IMG/VR virus record: IMGVR_UViG_3300013132_005661
Coordinates: 1 to 35,904 of that record
Reading direction: 5' to 3' (one strand)
Origin: a virus
DNA length: 35,904 bases
The notes beneath the pieces were generated by a model. The model had not been told where the DNA came from and searched no databases. It saw only the letters and a program-made list of their open reading frames with translations. The translations under genes were made by a program, and so were the position numbers. This document shows positions 7,013 through 15,259 of the stretch, one piece after another. Every line of letters starts with the position of its first letter. The first letter of the stretch is position 1.

Positions 7013-8001
7013 AGATAGTTCATTTTTTCTATCCATGAATATGTTTTACTAAGACCAATTTCTAAGGGTTGAGAAGGGGCCCATCCGAGTTTTTCTTTTA
7101 TTAACTTATTATCTGAGTTTCTACCTCTAACTCCTGTAGGGCCTTTAATATGTTTTTTAACTAGGCTTTTGCCAGCAATTTTAGATACAATATCGACAAG
7201 CTGATTAATAGAAACTTTTTCTTCCGATCCAATATTAACAGGCCCTTCAAAATTAGATTCCATTAACTTTATTACCCCATCGAGACACTCATCTATGTAA
7301 AGAAAACTTCTTGTTTGCTCTCCGTCACCCCAAATTTCTATTTCACCACCATTTACAGCCTGAGCCACTTTTCTACAAATAGCGGCAGGTGCTTTTTCCT
7401 TACCATTATTCCATGAACCTAGAGGACCAAAAATATTATGAAATCTAGCTATTTTTACATCTAACCCATAATTGCGTTTGTAAGCAAGATAAAGACGTTC
7501 ACTAAAGAGCTTTTCCCAACCATATTCACTATCTGGATTTGCAGGGTACGCAGAACTTTCTTCGCAATTTGGATTGTTAGGATCTAATTGATTATGCTCG
7601 GGGTACATACAAGCACTGCTGCTATAAAAAACTTTCTTTACATTAAATTTAGCAGCTAGATCTACCACGTTTAAATTAATAGATGCTGAATTATGCATTA
7701 CATCAGCATCATGTTCCCCGGTAAAAATATATCCTGCACCTCCCATATCTGCTGCTAATTGATAAATTTCATCTACATATATTTCTTTACTATTTGTATT
7801 ACTGTCCTTTAAGACGTATAAACTATCTTTTACTATTTGTCTATCTCTTAGATCTCCAACAATAAAATCGTCTGCTTGTGTATTGCTATATTCTGGAGAC
7901 TTTAAATCCACACCTCTAACCCAATATCCTTTTTCTTTCAATCGATTAACTAGATGGTTACCGATAAAACCCCCCGCTCCACATACTAATGCATATTTCA
8001 T
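7009..8001 (-). CDS. GDP-mannose 3,5-epimerase-like enzyme
   Basis: This 330-residue extended short-chain dehydrogenase matches plant-type GDP-mannose 3,5-epimerase (GDP-D-mannose to GDP-L-galactose). It has the NAD-binding GAGGFIG (8-14), AADMGGAGYI (84-92), SSSACMYPE (127-135), YGWEK (Y160, K164), RFHNIFGP, EKAPAA (K203), GDGEQTRSF and a GVRGRNSDN block near 295. Cys131 and Lys203 line up with the acid/base pair known from Arabidopsis GME (Cys145, Lys217). The start ATG 8001 overlaps the preceding gene (ATGA). A UDP-sugar or other epimerase is less likely, because the AADMGG and RGRNSDN blocks are specific to this group. It would supply an L-sugar donor to the transferases upstream. Confidence 0.85.
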   Translation of the reverse strand: MKYALVCGAGGFIGNHLVNRLKEKGYWVRGVDLKSPEYSNTQADDFIVGDLRDRQIVKDSLYVLKDSNTNSKEIYVDEIYQLAADMGGAGYIFTGEHDADVMHNSASINLNVVDLAAKFNVKKVFYSSSACMYPEHNQLDPNNPNCEESSAYPANPDSEYGWEKLFSERLYLAYKRNYGLDVKIARFHNIFGPLGSWNNGKEKAPAAICRKVAQAVNGGEIEIWGDGEQTRSFLYIDECLDGVIKLMESNFEGPVNIGSEEKVSINQLVDIVSKIAGKSLVKKHIKGPTGVRGRNSDNKLIKEKLGWAPSQPLEIGLSKTYSWIEKMNYL

Positions 8002-8840
8002 AAAATATATTTCTTAATTATTTTAGCTAAAGAATCATCAGATGAAAGGTATTCTTTTGCTTTTTCAAAATTATTTTTTATTGACCCAACTTTAGACATG
8101 TATGTATCTTTAGATAGTTTAAGATTAGCTATATCATCCAAGCTGTTAAAAGCTATGATCCCGTTTATATCAAAATAATCACCAATATTAGGGCATCCCC
8201 AATAGATGGGAATACACCCTGTTACAAGCGCATCAATTAATTTTTCGGTAAAATAATTATAATGTTGACAGTTTTCTATAACGAACGAAAACTTATAATT
8301 TTTAAGAGAATCAATTTTATCAAAAATATGTCCTGTTTTAGTACCGCCTCCAAAACCATCTATACCCTGCACTTGTCTGTAAATAGTATGTCTTAATTGT
8401 TGTCCAGGTAAGAATGTTTTACCGGAAAGAATAATAGAGCAGTTTTTAGTTTTTTCGTTTTCATATAGACCGTGCTCGGATTCATTAATCCAAGTACCAC
8501 CTACGATTGCAGGTAAGTATTTTTTAGGGTTTTTTTCTAATAAATCTTTTCTAAAGGTAAGTATATAATCTAACCGATCTTCTATTTTTTCTAGATGTTG
8601 GGTAACCTGCGGTTTTACAGCAGGCGATTCTAAGCACCAGCCTACCTTTATCTTTGTTTTAACCTGATCGGGGAAATCACTATACATAAACTCGTCACTG
8701 AATACAGTGATGCCATCATAAGACATTAATTTTTCTTTATATGATATAAGAGTTGGCTTTCTGTCTTTGGTAGAAGTAAGAAACCCATTCTCATTTAAAG
8801 AATGTCCGAACGTACCGTCAAATAGATTAACTTGTAACAT
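7998..8840 (-). CDS. Glycosyltransferase family 10 (alpha-1,3-fucosyltransferase-like)
   Basis: This 280-residue protein carries the GT10 signature at 182-223: YKFSFVIEN, then FTEKLIDALVTGCIPIYWG and PNIGDYF. This is the GDP-fucose-binding part of bacterial alpha-1,3/1,4-fucosyltransferases. The N-terminal half is the acceptor domain, with GWCLESPA near 67-74. It has no membrane segment, so it is probably cytoplasmic. The start ATG 8840 is in a TAATG overlap with the upstream gene. The family normally uses GDP-L-fucose; next to a GDP-mannose 3,5-epimerase the donor could be GDP-L-galactose, which has the same ring configuration (inference). Confidence 0.85.
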   Translation of the reverse strand: MLQVNLFDGTFGHSLNENGFLTSTKDRKPTLISYKEKLMSYDGITVFSDEFMYSDFPDQVKTKIKVGWCLESPAVKPQVTQHLEKIEDRLDYILTFRKDLLEKNPKKYLPAIVGGTWINESEHGLYENEKTKNCSIILSGKTFLPGQQLRHTIYRQVQGIDGFGGGTKTGHIFDKIDSLKNYKFSFVIENCQHYNYFTEKLIDALVTGCIPIYWGCPNIGDYFDINGIIAFNSLDDIANLKLSKDTYMSKVGSIKNNFEKAKEYLSSDDSLAKIIKKYIL

Positions 8841-9703
8841 TACCCTGCCATCCCATAATCAATATGATTATCAATAAATTCATAATCATAATTATCACGC
8901 AACAAAATATTTAAAATAGATACATTACTTTTCATACAAAGACTGTATTTGCAAGCAGCCATTATAAAAACATCTGTTAACATATCTACACCTAATTTAA
9001 ATTTCTTATTGTCATCATTATATGCGTTTGAGTAATGCAGACCACTATCTGAACCAGGAGGAATTAAATCAGCATTATATTTCATTAAAATACTGCCAAA
9101 ATCGTTTTTAATATTATCATATGTTTCTTGTTCATCTGTAGCTAAAAAAATCTTATCACACTTCTTATCTTTTAGAGCTTTTTCAATAGCCGGTTTAATA
9201 ATAGCTTTATAATCCATTAAATGTTTTTGACCCGCCGCATGTCCTCCGGAACCAAAATGATCGGTACCTCTTTTATGTATGGATAGGACATTTTGCATAT
9301 TATAATTGTTTTTTATAAAAACTTTGCTTATTTCAGCTATGTCGTCTTTTACTTTAAAATATTTTTTAACTATTTTTCTTAAAGGATTAACAAAATTTGA
9401 ATCTAAAAATTGATCTTTATTTTGATCTTTTCCGTAGCTCAATAAAAACTGCCCGCACTTGTACCAGCAGTTTTCTTGTACATAAGAACCAGAATTAAAT
9501 AGTTCTTTTATTTCATCTTTTTTATATTCAAAAGGCTGATAAAAAAACCTGTTCCAAGTATTACCGCTATTTGAATAAAGACGGTTTCTCATTTCAAAAT
9601 AAAGAATTTGATCCTTTTCTATATATTGAAGATTATGAATTACACGTAAAATAGTAGAACCAAGCCCTACAGCTGAATCATCCTGTATTATTTTAAGCTT
9701 CAT
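8840..9703 (-). CDS. Putative fucosyltransferase-like protein (GT23/NodZ-like)
   Basis: This 287-residue protein resembles GT-B fucosyltransferases of the NodZ/FUT8/O-FucT group. It has SIHKRGTDH (141-149; the family motif is HxRRxD), IFLATDE (186-191) and DMLTDVFIMAACKYSLCMKSN (about 240-260), which fits the conserved motif III that ends in a Ser/Asn pair. The first His-Lys-Arg differs from the usual His-x-Arg-Arg by one residue. The gene precedes GT10 with a TAATG overlap and follows the methyltransferase by 18 nt. The exact GT family is uncertain; the role as a GDP-sugar-dependent transferase is more secure. Confidence 0.65.
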   Translation of the reverse strand: MKLKIIQDDSAVGLGSTILRVIHNLQYIEKDQILYFEMRNRLYSNSGNTWNRFFYQPFEYKKDEIKELFNSGSYVQENCWYKCGQFLLSYGKDQNKDQFLDSNFVNPLRKIVKKYFKVKDDIAEISKVFIKNNYNMQNVLSIHKRGTDHFGSGGHAAGQKHLMDYKAIIKPAIEKALKDKKCDKIFLATDEQETYDNIKNDFGSILMKYNADLIPPGSDSGLHYSNAYNDDNKKFKLGVDMLTDVFIMAACKYSLCMKSNVSILNILLRDNYDYEFIDNHIDYGMAG

Positions 9704-9721
9704 TTTTTAAAAATATTTGAG

Positions 9722-10315
9722 TTAAAATATTCGGATAGTTTTCATGTTTACGAATAATGTCTTAATATTATTAGTACGCACTAAAGTAAAATTAAACTGT
9801 TCAATTGTTTGTTTCAGTGAATCGTCATTGAAATACCATATATGTTCATCTACTTTTCTATGCTTCCATTTAGTAAACCACTCGTCAGAAAAATAATGGC
9901 ACCAAGGTAAACTTACAACTAGCCATCTACATTTTAAATCTTTTAAAAAATCAATTGAACTAAAGTGTTCTAAACAGTCAAAAAAAGTTATAACTTCATA
10001 AAACTGTTCAGTTATATCTTTTACAAATTTTATATGTTCTGGTAAAGGATAAGCCGGTTCAATATCGTTACCATAACAATTAGGAATAATTTTAGAACAC
10101 CACTCAAGAAAATTACCGTTACCGTAACCTATATCTAAAATAGAATGTGGTATATAGCCGGTAGTACCTAAAATATTACCTAACCTCAAACACGACATTG
10201 AATTATTATCTATTTTGTTATACGCTTTTTCAACATAATTATAATCATATTGAAACGGTTTTATATTTACCTGTTTAATAGCACCGGTAGGAAGAAGCTC
10301 GTAATTGTCTATCAC
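9722..10315 (-). CDS. SAM-dependent methyltransferase
   Basis: This 197-residue class I methyltransferase has motif I ILDIGYGNGNF (about 58-68), an acidic end of strand 2 (GNDIEP) and motif IV-like FFDCLEHF. It starts with GTG at 10315, overlapping the preceding stop by 4 nt (GTGA). Because it sits among glycosyltransferases it may methylate a sugar or an intermediate. A DNA or protein substrate cannot be excluded, and no target-recognition domain is visible. Confidence 0.75.
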   Translation of the reverse strand: MIDNYELLPTGAIKQVNIKPFQYDYNYVEKAYNKIDNNSMSCLRLGNILGTTGYIPHSILDIGYGNGNFLEWCSKIIPNCYGNDIEPAYPLPEHIKFVKDITEQFYEVITFFDCLEHFSSIDFLKDLKCRWLVVSLPWCHYFSDEWFTKWKHRKVDEHIWYFNDDSLKQTIEQFNFTLVRTNNIKTLFVNMKTIRIF

Positions 10316-11031
10316 AGCGTTTCAAAATACTCTACGTTATTAAAATAAAAATACGGTTTTTGTTGTTCTAGAGTATAACTAGAATGAGGCGGGAAATAAC
10401 AATTAATATTTTCGTTTTTTATAGCAGCTGCTAACACCATCGAACCACTATACAAACAAACAAACTGATGTGAAGAATGAATAATATCTGAATATTCGTA
10501 TATATCATTAAATTCTATAGTCTGATGTTCAAATAAAGGCTGGGGAATATCTTTATTTTTAGGTTTTAAAATATAAAAATTATCTTTTGAGTATTTTGTA
10601 CCTATAATTTTCTTTAATACATCGCTTTTATAATTTTGAGCTGTAGTAATTGAAGTAAGATCGGCAACTACTTTTTTGCTATGTTCTTTTAATGTTTTTG
10701 GTTTGTAATAAATTTTAGGTCTAGGATAATCATTATCTGTATTTAAGCCGTGAACTATTTCCCATTTTTTTAAAATATTACAAGGACGGTCCCATGCGCT
10801 TTTTGGTATAGAGCCAAATAAATTACCTCCAATATTACCCGGTTCGTTTTTTATGCCTTTTATAAACGGGTTTTTATTCCAAACAATATCACCTATTTCA
10901 GAATTTCTTACAACGTTATTAGATGAAATATAAATGTCCTTTCCTATATTTGAGTAATGTTCTGGTAATGTTGAGAATTGAAGATTGTCGCCTAGCCCGC
11001 CCCAGGACTGTGATAAAACCAAATATTCCAT
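10312..11031 (-). CDS. Possible GT-B (GT9-like) glycosyltransferase
   Basis: This protein of 239 residues starts at ATG 11031 (an upstream in-frame TTG at 11037 is possible). It begins with a short strand and a Gly-rich loop (SWGGLGDNLQFSTLPEHY), as in heptosyltransferase-type GT-B proteins. The C-terminal half has IHSSHQFVCLYSGSMVLAAAI, resembling the part of GT9 that contacts the nucleotide sugar. The rest is unlike anything I can name. AATAAATT, a one-base variant of the late box, ends 5 nt before ATG 11031. Its place in the glycan cassette is the main support. Confidence 0.45.
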   Translation of the reverse strand: MEYLVLSQSWGGLGDNLQFSTLPEHYSNIGKDIYISSNNVVRNSEIGDIVWNKNPFIKGIKNEPGNIGGNLFGSIPKSAWDRPCNILKKWEIVHGLNTDNDYPRPKIYYKPKTLKEHSKKVVADLTSITTAQNYKSDVLKKIIGTKYSKDNFYILKPKNKDIPQPLFEHQTIEFNDIYEYSDIIHSSHQFVCLYSGSMVLAAAIKNENINCYFPPHSSYTLEQQKPYFYFNNVEYFETL

Positions 11032-11060
11032 ATACAAATTTATTAATGTATCGAACTATT

Positions 11061-11900
11061 TCAATAATCGTGTTTTTTGTAAAAGTCAGCTACACGCTGC
11101 AATCCTTCATCAATAGACACCTTGGGCTTCCAGAAATTTAAAATATATGGATCCGGTTCATTCTTTTTATTTAGCTGAACGGTGTCTATGCTATTGGACG
11201 GTATCACTTTAGTTTCTGGAAACATACTCGCTATTTTTTGCGCAATATCAATAATTTTATACCATTCAAAATTAGTTATATGTAATTCTTTATCGTTAGG
11301 AATATCGTTATAATGTTCTGCAACAGTTTCTAAACATCTACAACAATCTTCACTATATAAAAGCTGTCTTTCTTCTTGACCATCTGTGAGCATATCAATA
11401 ACGCCTGTTTTCTTAGCTTTTAAAATAAAATCAGTGATAGCATGGGCTTTTTTCATATCTTTTTCTATGCCATAAACGTTCCAGAATTTTACAATCTTTC
11501 CATTTAAACTTTTCGTATAGTATTCACCAAGAGCTTTTGAAACACCATATGGAGAATAACTCATATTAGACATTTGAGAAGAAGCAAAAATAAACGGCTT
11601 TTTAAAAATTTTAAGATAATAAAATACGTTTGTTATAATACGAGAATTATTATCAATAAATTCGTATGTATACTGATATTCTTTTAAGTATCTCGAGCCC
11701 CCTACATCAAATGCTAAGAAATAAACAAAATCTGCATTTCGAATATAGTTACTAACAGTTATGTTATCGTATTCTCTTAAATCGTGAAACGGTGAAAGCA
11801 CAACATCTAAACCGATAACATTATGTCCTTTTTGTTGTAAATATTCTTCTAAAGGCTTACCAATTTGACCCTCAGATCCGAGTATTAAAATATTTTTCAT
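11061..11900 (-). CDS. NAD-dependent sugar epimerase/dehydratase
   Basis: This 279-residue extended short-chain dehydrogenase has the cofactor loop GSEGQIG (8-14), an AFDVGGS segment near 63-69, FASSQMS (105-111) and the catalytic pair YGVSK (Y118, K122), then KFWNVYG. I chose ATG 11900 because it overlaps the upstream stop as ATGA and puts the Rossmann strand at the N-terminus; a longer frame to 11936 would overlap the GT11 gene. It belongs to the NDP-sugar epimerase/4,6-dehydratase group, but its substrate cannot be read from sequence. The cassette therefore has two sugar-nucleotide enzymes. Confidence 0.8.
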   Translation of the reverse strand: MKNILILGSEGQIGKPLEEYLQQKGHNVIGLDVVLSPFHDLREYDNITVSNYIRNADFVYFLAFDVGGSRYLKEYQYTYEFIDNNSRIITNVFYYLKIFKKPFIFASSQMSNMSYSPYGVSKALGEYYTKSLNGKIVKFWNVYGIEKDMKKAHAITDFILKAKKTGVIDMLTDGQEERQLLYSEDCCRCLETVAEHYNDIPNDKELHITNFEWYKIIDIAQKIASMFPETKVIPSNSIDTVQLNKKNEPDPYILNFWKPKVSIDEGLQRVADFYKKHDY

Positions 11901-12742
11901 AGAACAGTCCAGCCATCTACAAAAACATCTTCCCAATCTTTCCAGCTAACCGGCTTAAACCAAACATCTTCTCCAAACCAGTTACGCGGGCATATTACTT
12001 TTTCTTTTTTCTTACCTAGATATGCCCCCCACCAACCAAATGAGCTATTTGAAATAATATTTTTATCAGCAATAGAAGCAATATAAAGATCATACAATTC
12101 ACTTAAACCACCCCCTTTATGATCATGAAAAAAGTTAAATCCAGATTGAAAGAAGAAAACATTTTTTTGTGTAAAATTATATCGACACCAATCTGGAGTA
12201 TCGGTGATAATAATAAAACACGTATCACTATCATTGCAGATTTCGTAGGCTTTATTAAAAAACTCTAATGGCTGAACCGGGTGTATTTTAGGAAGTAACG
12301 TATATTCACCTCTACGCACATGCATTACTGTTACTTTGTTTTTCTCTGAAACATTTTTAATAGACCGTACTTTTTTATCTACTGCTTCTTTAAGAGAAGG
12401 GTCGAAATAAAACATATTTTTAACATCTTCTCGGTATTCTAAAAAATACTTTTCTGTTTGAAAGTAACCATCAACAATTAAGTTTTCTTTTGTTTTAGGT
12501 ATTTCAACATAGTTAAATTTCGGTTCATTATATACTTCAAAATCTGGTACTTTAAAATCTATAATAGGTATATTTTTAAAAATATTATCTTTGTATTTTA
12601 AATGAGGAAATCCTTGGCCAGAATAATGTTTAATGTTATAGTCAATCCCATAGCTGTCCTTAAATTTTTTCGATAAAGCTAAAGCTGTTCCTATTTGGAA
12701 CATTTGATTACCCAGTCCCCCTTTAAGTCGTGCTGTTATCAT
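11897..12742 (-). CDS. Glycosyltransferase family 11 (alpha-1,2-fucosyltransferase-like)
   Basis: This 281-residue protein is a clear GT11 member: GGLGNQMFQ at 8-16, HVRRGEY at 141-147 (GDP-fucose-binding HxRRxD/E type motif) and SNSSFGWWGAYL at about 231-242. Bacterial members transfer L-fucose to galactose of O-antigen or milk-type glycans. It starts at ATG 12742, which shares a TAATG overlap with the preceding gene; an upstream TTG would add two residues. It is the best-supported transferase in the cassette. Confidence 0.9.
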   Translation of the reverse strand: MITARLKGGLGNQMFQIGTALALSKKFKDSYGIDYNIKHYSGQGFPHLKYKDNIFKNIPIIDFKVPDFEVYNEPKFNYVEIPKTKENLIVDGYFQTEKYFLEYREDVKNMFYFDPSLKEAVDKKVRSIKNVSEKNKVTVMHVRRGEYTLLPKIHPVQPLEFFNKAYEICNDSDTCFIIITDTPDWCRYNFTQKNVFFFQSGFNFFHDHKGGGLSELYDLYIASIADKNIISNSSFGWWGAYLGKKKEKVICPRNWFGEDVWFKPVSWKDWEDVFVDGWTVL

Positions 12743-13494
12743 TACCAATTCTTAATATACGTCTTTAATTCTTCCAGAGGCATATGTGTGATTTTTGTAA
12801 CTTCATTAATATTATTTTGTGTGTAGTCATTATAGTTAAATGACGTGTTACCACGAAAATGATTTAAATGAAGAAGGACACCATCTGTTCTACCGATTTT
12901 AAATCCTAATCTTCTAAAACGCATTAAAAATTCATCATCATCATAACCCACGTTTTTAAAGTTAGGATTACATTTACCACCTTGTACAAAAGAATCTTTA
13001 GAAAAGACTGCACACCCACCCCACGAGCTCTTATTAAACAGAGTACATGTTTTTAACTCTACCGGGGTATTTAGATCTGTAACAAGCTTGGTTACAGTAT
13101 CTGCTGGTATATCAAAAAAATTTCCATCATATGGATACACTACATCATACTGCTCATTTTCTATCATTGTAGCAGCAGAAATTAAGCTTTTTTTGCTTAC
13201 TAGTACATCTACATCATACCAACTTGCTATACTATTGTCTGTACTCGATTGGAATAATTCGTTGATACATTTCATTTTATTAAAGTAATCCTGCTCATTT
13301 TTAAATGCTGTAAATTTGTATTGAGAGTATTTCTTAGTTAATAATTCTGTCTTAGGTTTTTCTTTATAATACTCCCGGACTAATACATTAGTAAATTGAG
13401 CTTTCGAAAGATATTCTAAAACAATAGATAAATTTCGTAAACGATCTTCGTGATCGATAGAAACAGGAATTAAAATATCAATTTTTGATAGCAT
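12742..13494 (-). CDS. GT-A glycosyltransferase, galactosyltransferase-like C-terminus
   Basis: This 250-residue GT-A protein opens with a strand ending ILIPVSIDHEDR, has a metal-binding DVD (94-96, in SWYDVDVLVS), then WGGCAVFSKDSF and the acidic GYDDDEFLMRFRRLGFKIGR (about 182-201). The last part resembles the catalytic block of GT7/GT27-type galactosyl- and GalNAc-transferases, where the ED/DD pair acts as base. It overlaps the upstream transferase by 17 nt and the GT11 gene by 1 nt. Donor and acceptor are not deducible. Confidence 0.75.
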   Translation of the reverse strand: MLSKIDILIPVSIDHEDRLRNLSIVLEYLSKAQFTNVLVREYYKEKPKTELLTKKYSQYKFTAFKNEQDYFNKMKCINELFQSSTDNSIASWYDVDVLVSKKSLISAATMIENEQYDVVYPYDGNFFDIPADTVTKLVTDLNTPVELKTCTLFNKSSWGGCAVFSKDSFVQGGKCNPNFKNVGYDDDEFLMRFRRLGFKIGRTDGVLLHLNHFRGNTSFNYNDYTQNNINEVTKITHMPLEELKTYIKNW

Positions 13495-14296
13495 ATTTCT
13501 TATATATTTTTTTTAATATCTCTTTGACGTCTTTTTCAGAGGTATCTGGTACAGAGTTTTGCCACGCAGGAGAATATCCGTGCTTTTCAAGAAACAATTT
13601 TGCACCGTTCATTATATTAGATCGCCAATCCGATCTTGGTCTTATAGCGCTACTCTTTTCAGAGCATTCTATCTCATCAAGATAATTACAACTATTAGCA
13701 ATATCAGCAAAATTCCAATATGGGGTTGTATATCCTGCTTTTGCAATTCTGTAATCGTGCTCTACATGTTCAAACGCGTTTGTAAAAGCCTCATCTATTA
13801 AACCTACTTTTTCTAATACTTCTTTTGTATAATAGCTAAAAGCACCAACACTATGCATATTAATGGCTATTTTTACTTCACCATAATCTACAATAAACCG
13901 GGGCACGGGTTTACCTCCAGAAATACCTTCTTTATTTGCAGGACCGTGATAACCAAAGTTAAAATGTTGTATACCTGTTATATTTCTCGCGCGTATGTAT
14001 TCTTTAAAAACATTTGCATCTTTTACAATAATGTCATCTTCAATAATAAAAATATGATCACAATCATTACCGAGTAAATAGCGCATTAATTTGTTTTTTG
14101 AACGACCCACACCTATATTTTTTTCATTATGAAGATAGACAAAACTTTTCTTTTTGTATAGTTTATCAATATCGGCAAAATCACTACCATCATTTACAAC
14201 GACAATATCTATAATGGAGTCCGGTATGCTTAATAAACACTTAAGAAAAAACGTAGGCCGATTGCATGTAACTATACCTACGCCAATTTTATTCAT
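13478..14296 (-). CDS. GT2-type glycosyltransferase
   Basis: This 272-residue GT-A protein begins with GVGIVTCNRP (5-14), the nucleotide-binding strand of GT2, followed by VVVNDGSD (32-39) and a metal-binding EDD (86-88, in FIIEDDIIV). A later FEHVEHDYRIAKAGY segment fits the acceptor side. I chose ATG 14296; a longer frame to 14383 would run across the divergent promoter and into the opposite gene. It is the first gene of the minus-strand glycan cassette. Confidence 0.8.
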   Translation of the reverse strand: MNKIGVGIVTCNRPTFFLKCLLSIPDSIIDIVVVNDGSDFADIDKLYKKKSFVYLHNEKNIGVGRSKNKLMRYLLGNDCDHIFIIEDDIIVKDANVFKEYIRARNITGIQHFNFGYHGPANKEGISGGKPVPRFIVDYGEVKIAINMHSVGAFSYYTKEVLEKVGLIDEAFTNAFEHVEHDYRIAKAGYTTPYWNFADIANSCNYLDEIECSEKSSAIRPRSDWRSNIMNGAKLFLEKHGYSPAWQNSVPDTSEKDVKEILKKIYKKYAIKN

Positions 14297-14316
14297 ATGG
14301 GCTTCCAATATTTTAA

Positions 14317-14324
14317 TATAAATA
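14317..14324 (+). promoter_or_regulatory. T4-type late promoter TATAAATACTATAA
   Basis: TATAAATA at 14317-14324 continues as CTATAA directly to ATG 14331. T4 late promoters have the consensus TATAAATACTATT, so this is a very close match. With the usual distance, transcription would begin at or next to the ATG, leaving no room for a ribosome-binding site. Confidence 0.75.
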
Positions 14325-14330
14325 CTATAA

Positions 14331-15044
14331 ATGGCAAACAACGCATCAAACAGTAATTTTGTAAATATTTCACAGCTCCCCACTGTTCCTGAATTAGTAG
14401 ACGGTGATTTGCTTATAGTACAAACTGAACAAGGTACACAAACAATTACTTTTGATCAGTTAAACGTTGTAAAGACCGATACAGGCAAAAATGCTACCAT
14501 AATGGGTACAACATGTGCTCAAGATATTTTTGCAAATTCAATTACGTTAGCAGCAAATATTTCTGCAAACAATTTTGTTAGTAATGGCCAACCAGGCACT
14601 TCTTTAGTTAATGGTTATTACAATAAGTTTATTTTTACAGGAGGCGTTTGTACAAGCGCTGATTACGTAACAGGCTCACCGGAATATAGTGATCTGAGAA
14701 ATAATTTTGTACCATCTGTTACTTCATATCTTGACAATATTTTTACCCGTGCTTACGTTGCTTACGGAACAGGAATTATTCAAAGCAATAATCAATACCA
14801 AACCGTGACAGTTTCAACTCCTTTACCCGCCAACTTAGCTTATACTGATATTGTAGAAGCAGATATTAGTTTAGTTCTTAATCCTGCCTTCACATCCGTA
14901 ATGCCTCTACTGTCCGGTATGTTGTATGTTACAAATATTATTAATGCACCGAACAATTGCTTTTCGTTTGATGTGTACCATACACAGGCACAGAGATTAA
15001 ATTTTAATCTTGGATTTAAATATAAAGTTACTAAGTTCTACTGA
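14331..15044 (+). CDS. Putative tail fibre/virion structural protein
   Basis: This 237-residue protein is rich in Asn, Thr, Ser and Ala. It opens with ISQLPTVPELVDGDLLIVQT and a QTITFDQL strand, a pattern common at the start of marine phage fibre and appendage proteins. The remainder has repeated beta-type stretches and few charged residues. The strong late promoter in front fits a virion protein. It is the only plus-strand gene here and its 3' end overlaps the opposing gene by 7 nt. No chaperone or receptor domain is recognised. Confidence 0.65.
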   Translation: MANNASNSNFVNISQLPTVPELVDGDLLIVQTEQGTQTITFDQLNVVKTDTGKNATIMGTTCAQDIFANSITLAANISANNFVSNGQPGTSLVNGYYNKFIFTGGVCTSADYVTGSPEYSDLRNNFVPSVTSYLDNIFTRAYVAYGTGIIQSNNQYQTVTVSTPLPANLAYTDIVEADISLVLNPAFTSVMPLLSGMLYVTNIINAPNNCFSFDVYHTQAQRLNFNLGFKYKVTKFY

Positions 15045-15259
15045 TTTCTAGTGTGAAAAAATAGCGCTTTGTTTATTTTACGTAAAGCATTTCTTTTGTC
15101 ATGACCTTCATCAATAAGTCTTTTAAATTCGTCTCTAAAAGCTTTAATAAAATTTTCTGATAGTTTAAAATTTTTAGGATAAAATTCTCTTTTTATTGTC
15201 CGTATAGATGTAGGAAAGCTTTCTAAGAGTTGCTCAAATTTGTCGTTAAATTTTGTCAC
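15038..15259 (-). CDS. Hypothetical protein with capsid-targeting-like N-terminus
   Basis: This 73-residue, strongly basic protein starts with GTG at 15259; an AATAAATA box 5 nt upstream, inside the preceding gene, supports that start. Its first 13 residues (MTKFNDKFEQLLE) resemble the leader of T4 head-internal proteins, which is cut after [L/I]xE. The rest is Lys/Arg-rich and probably helical, as in internal DNA-binding head proteins. It overlaps the ATPase gene by 14 nt. No family recognised. Confidence 0.55.
   Translation of the reverse strand: MTKFNDKFEQLLESFPTSIRTIKREFYPKNFKLSENFIKAFRDEFKRLIDEGHDKRNALRKINKALFFHTRNQ

Noticed and set aside
14297-14383. Upstream extension of the GT2-type transferase
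   Set aside because: It would cross the TATAAATA promoter and overlap the divergent structural gene; the conserved strand starts only at ATG 14296.
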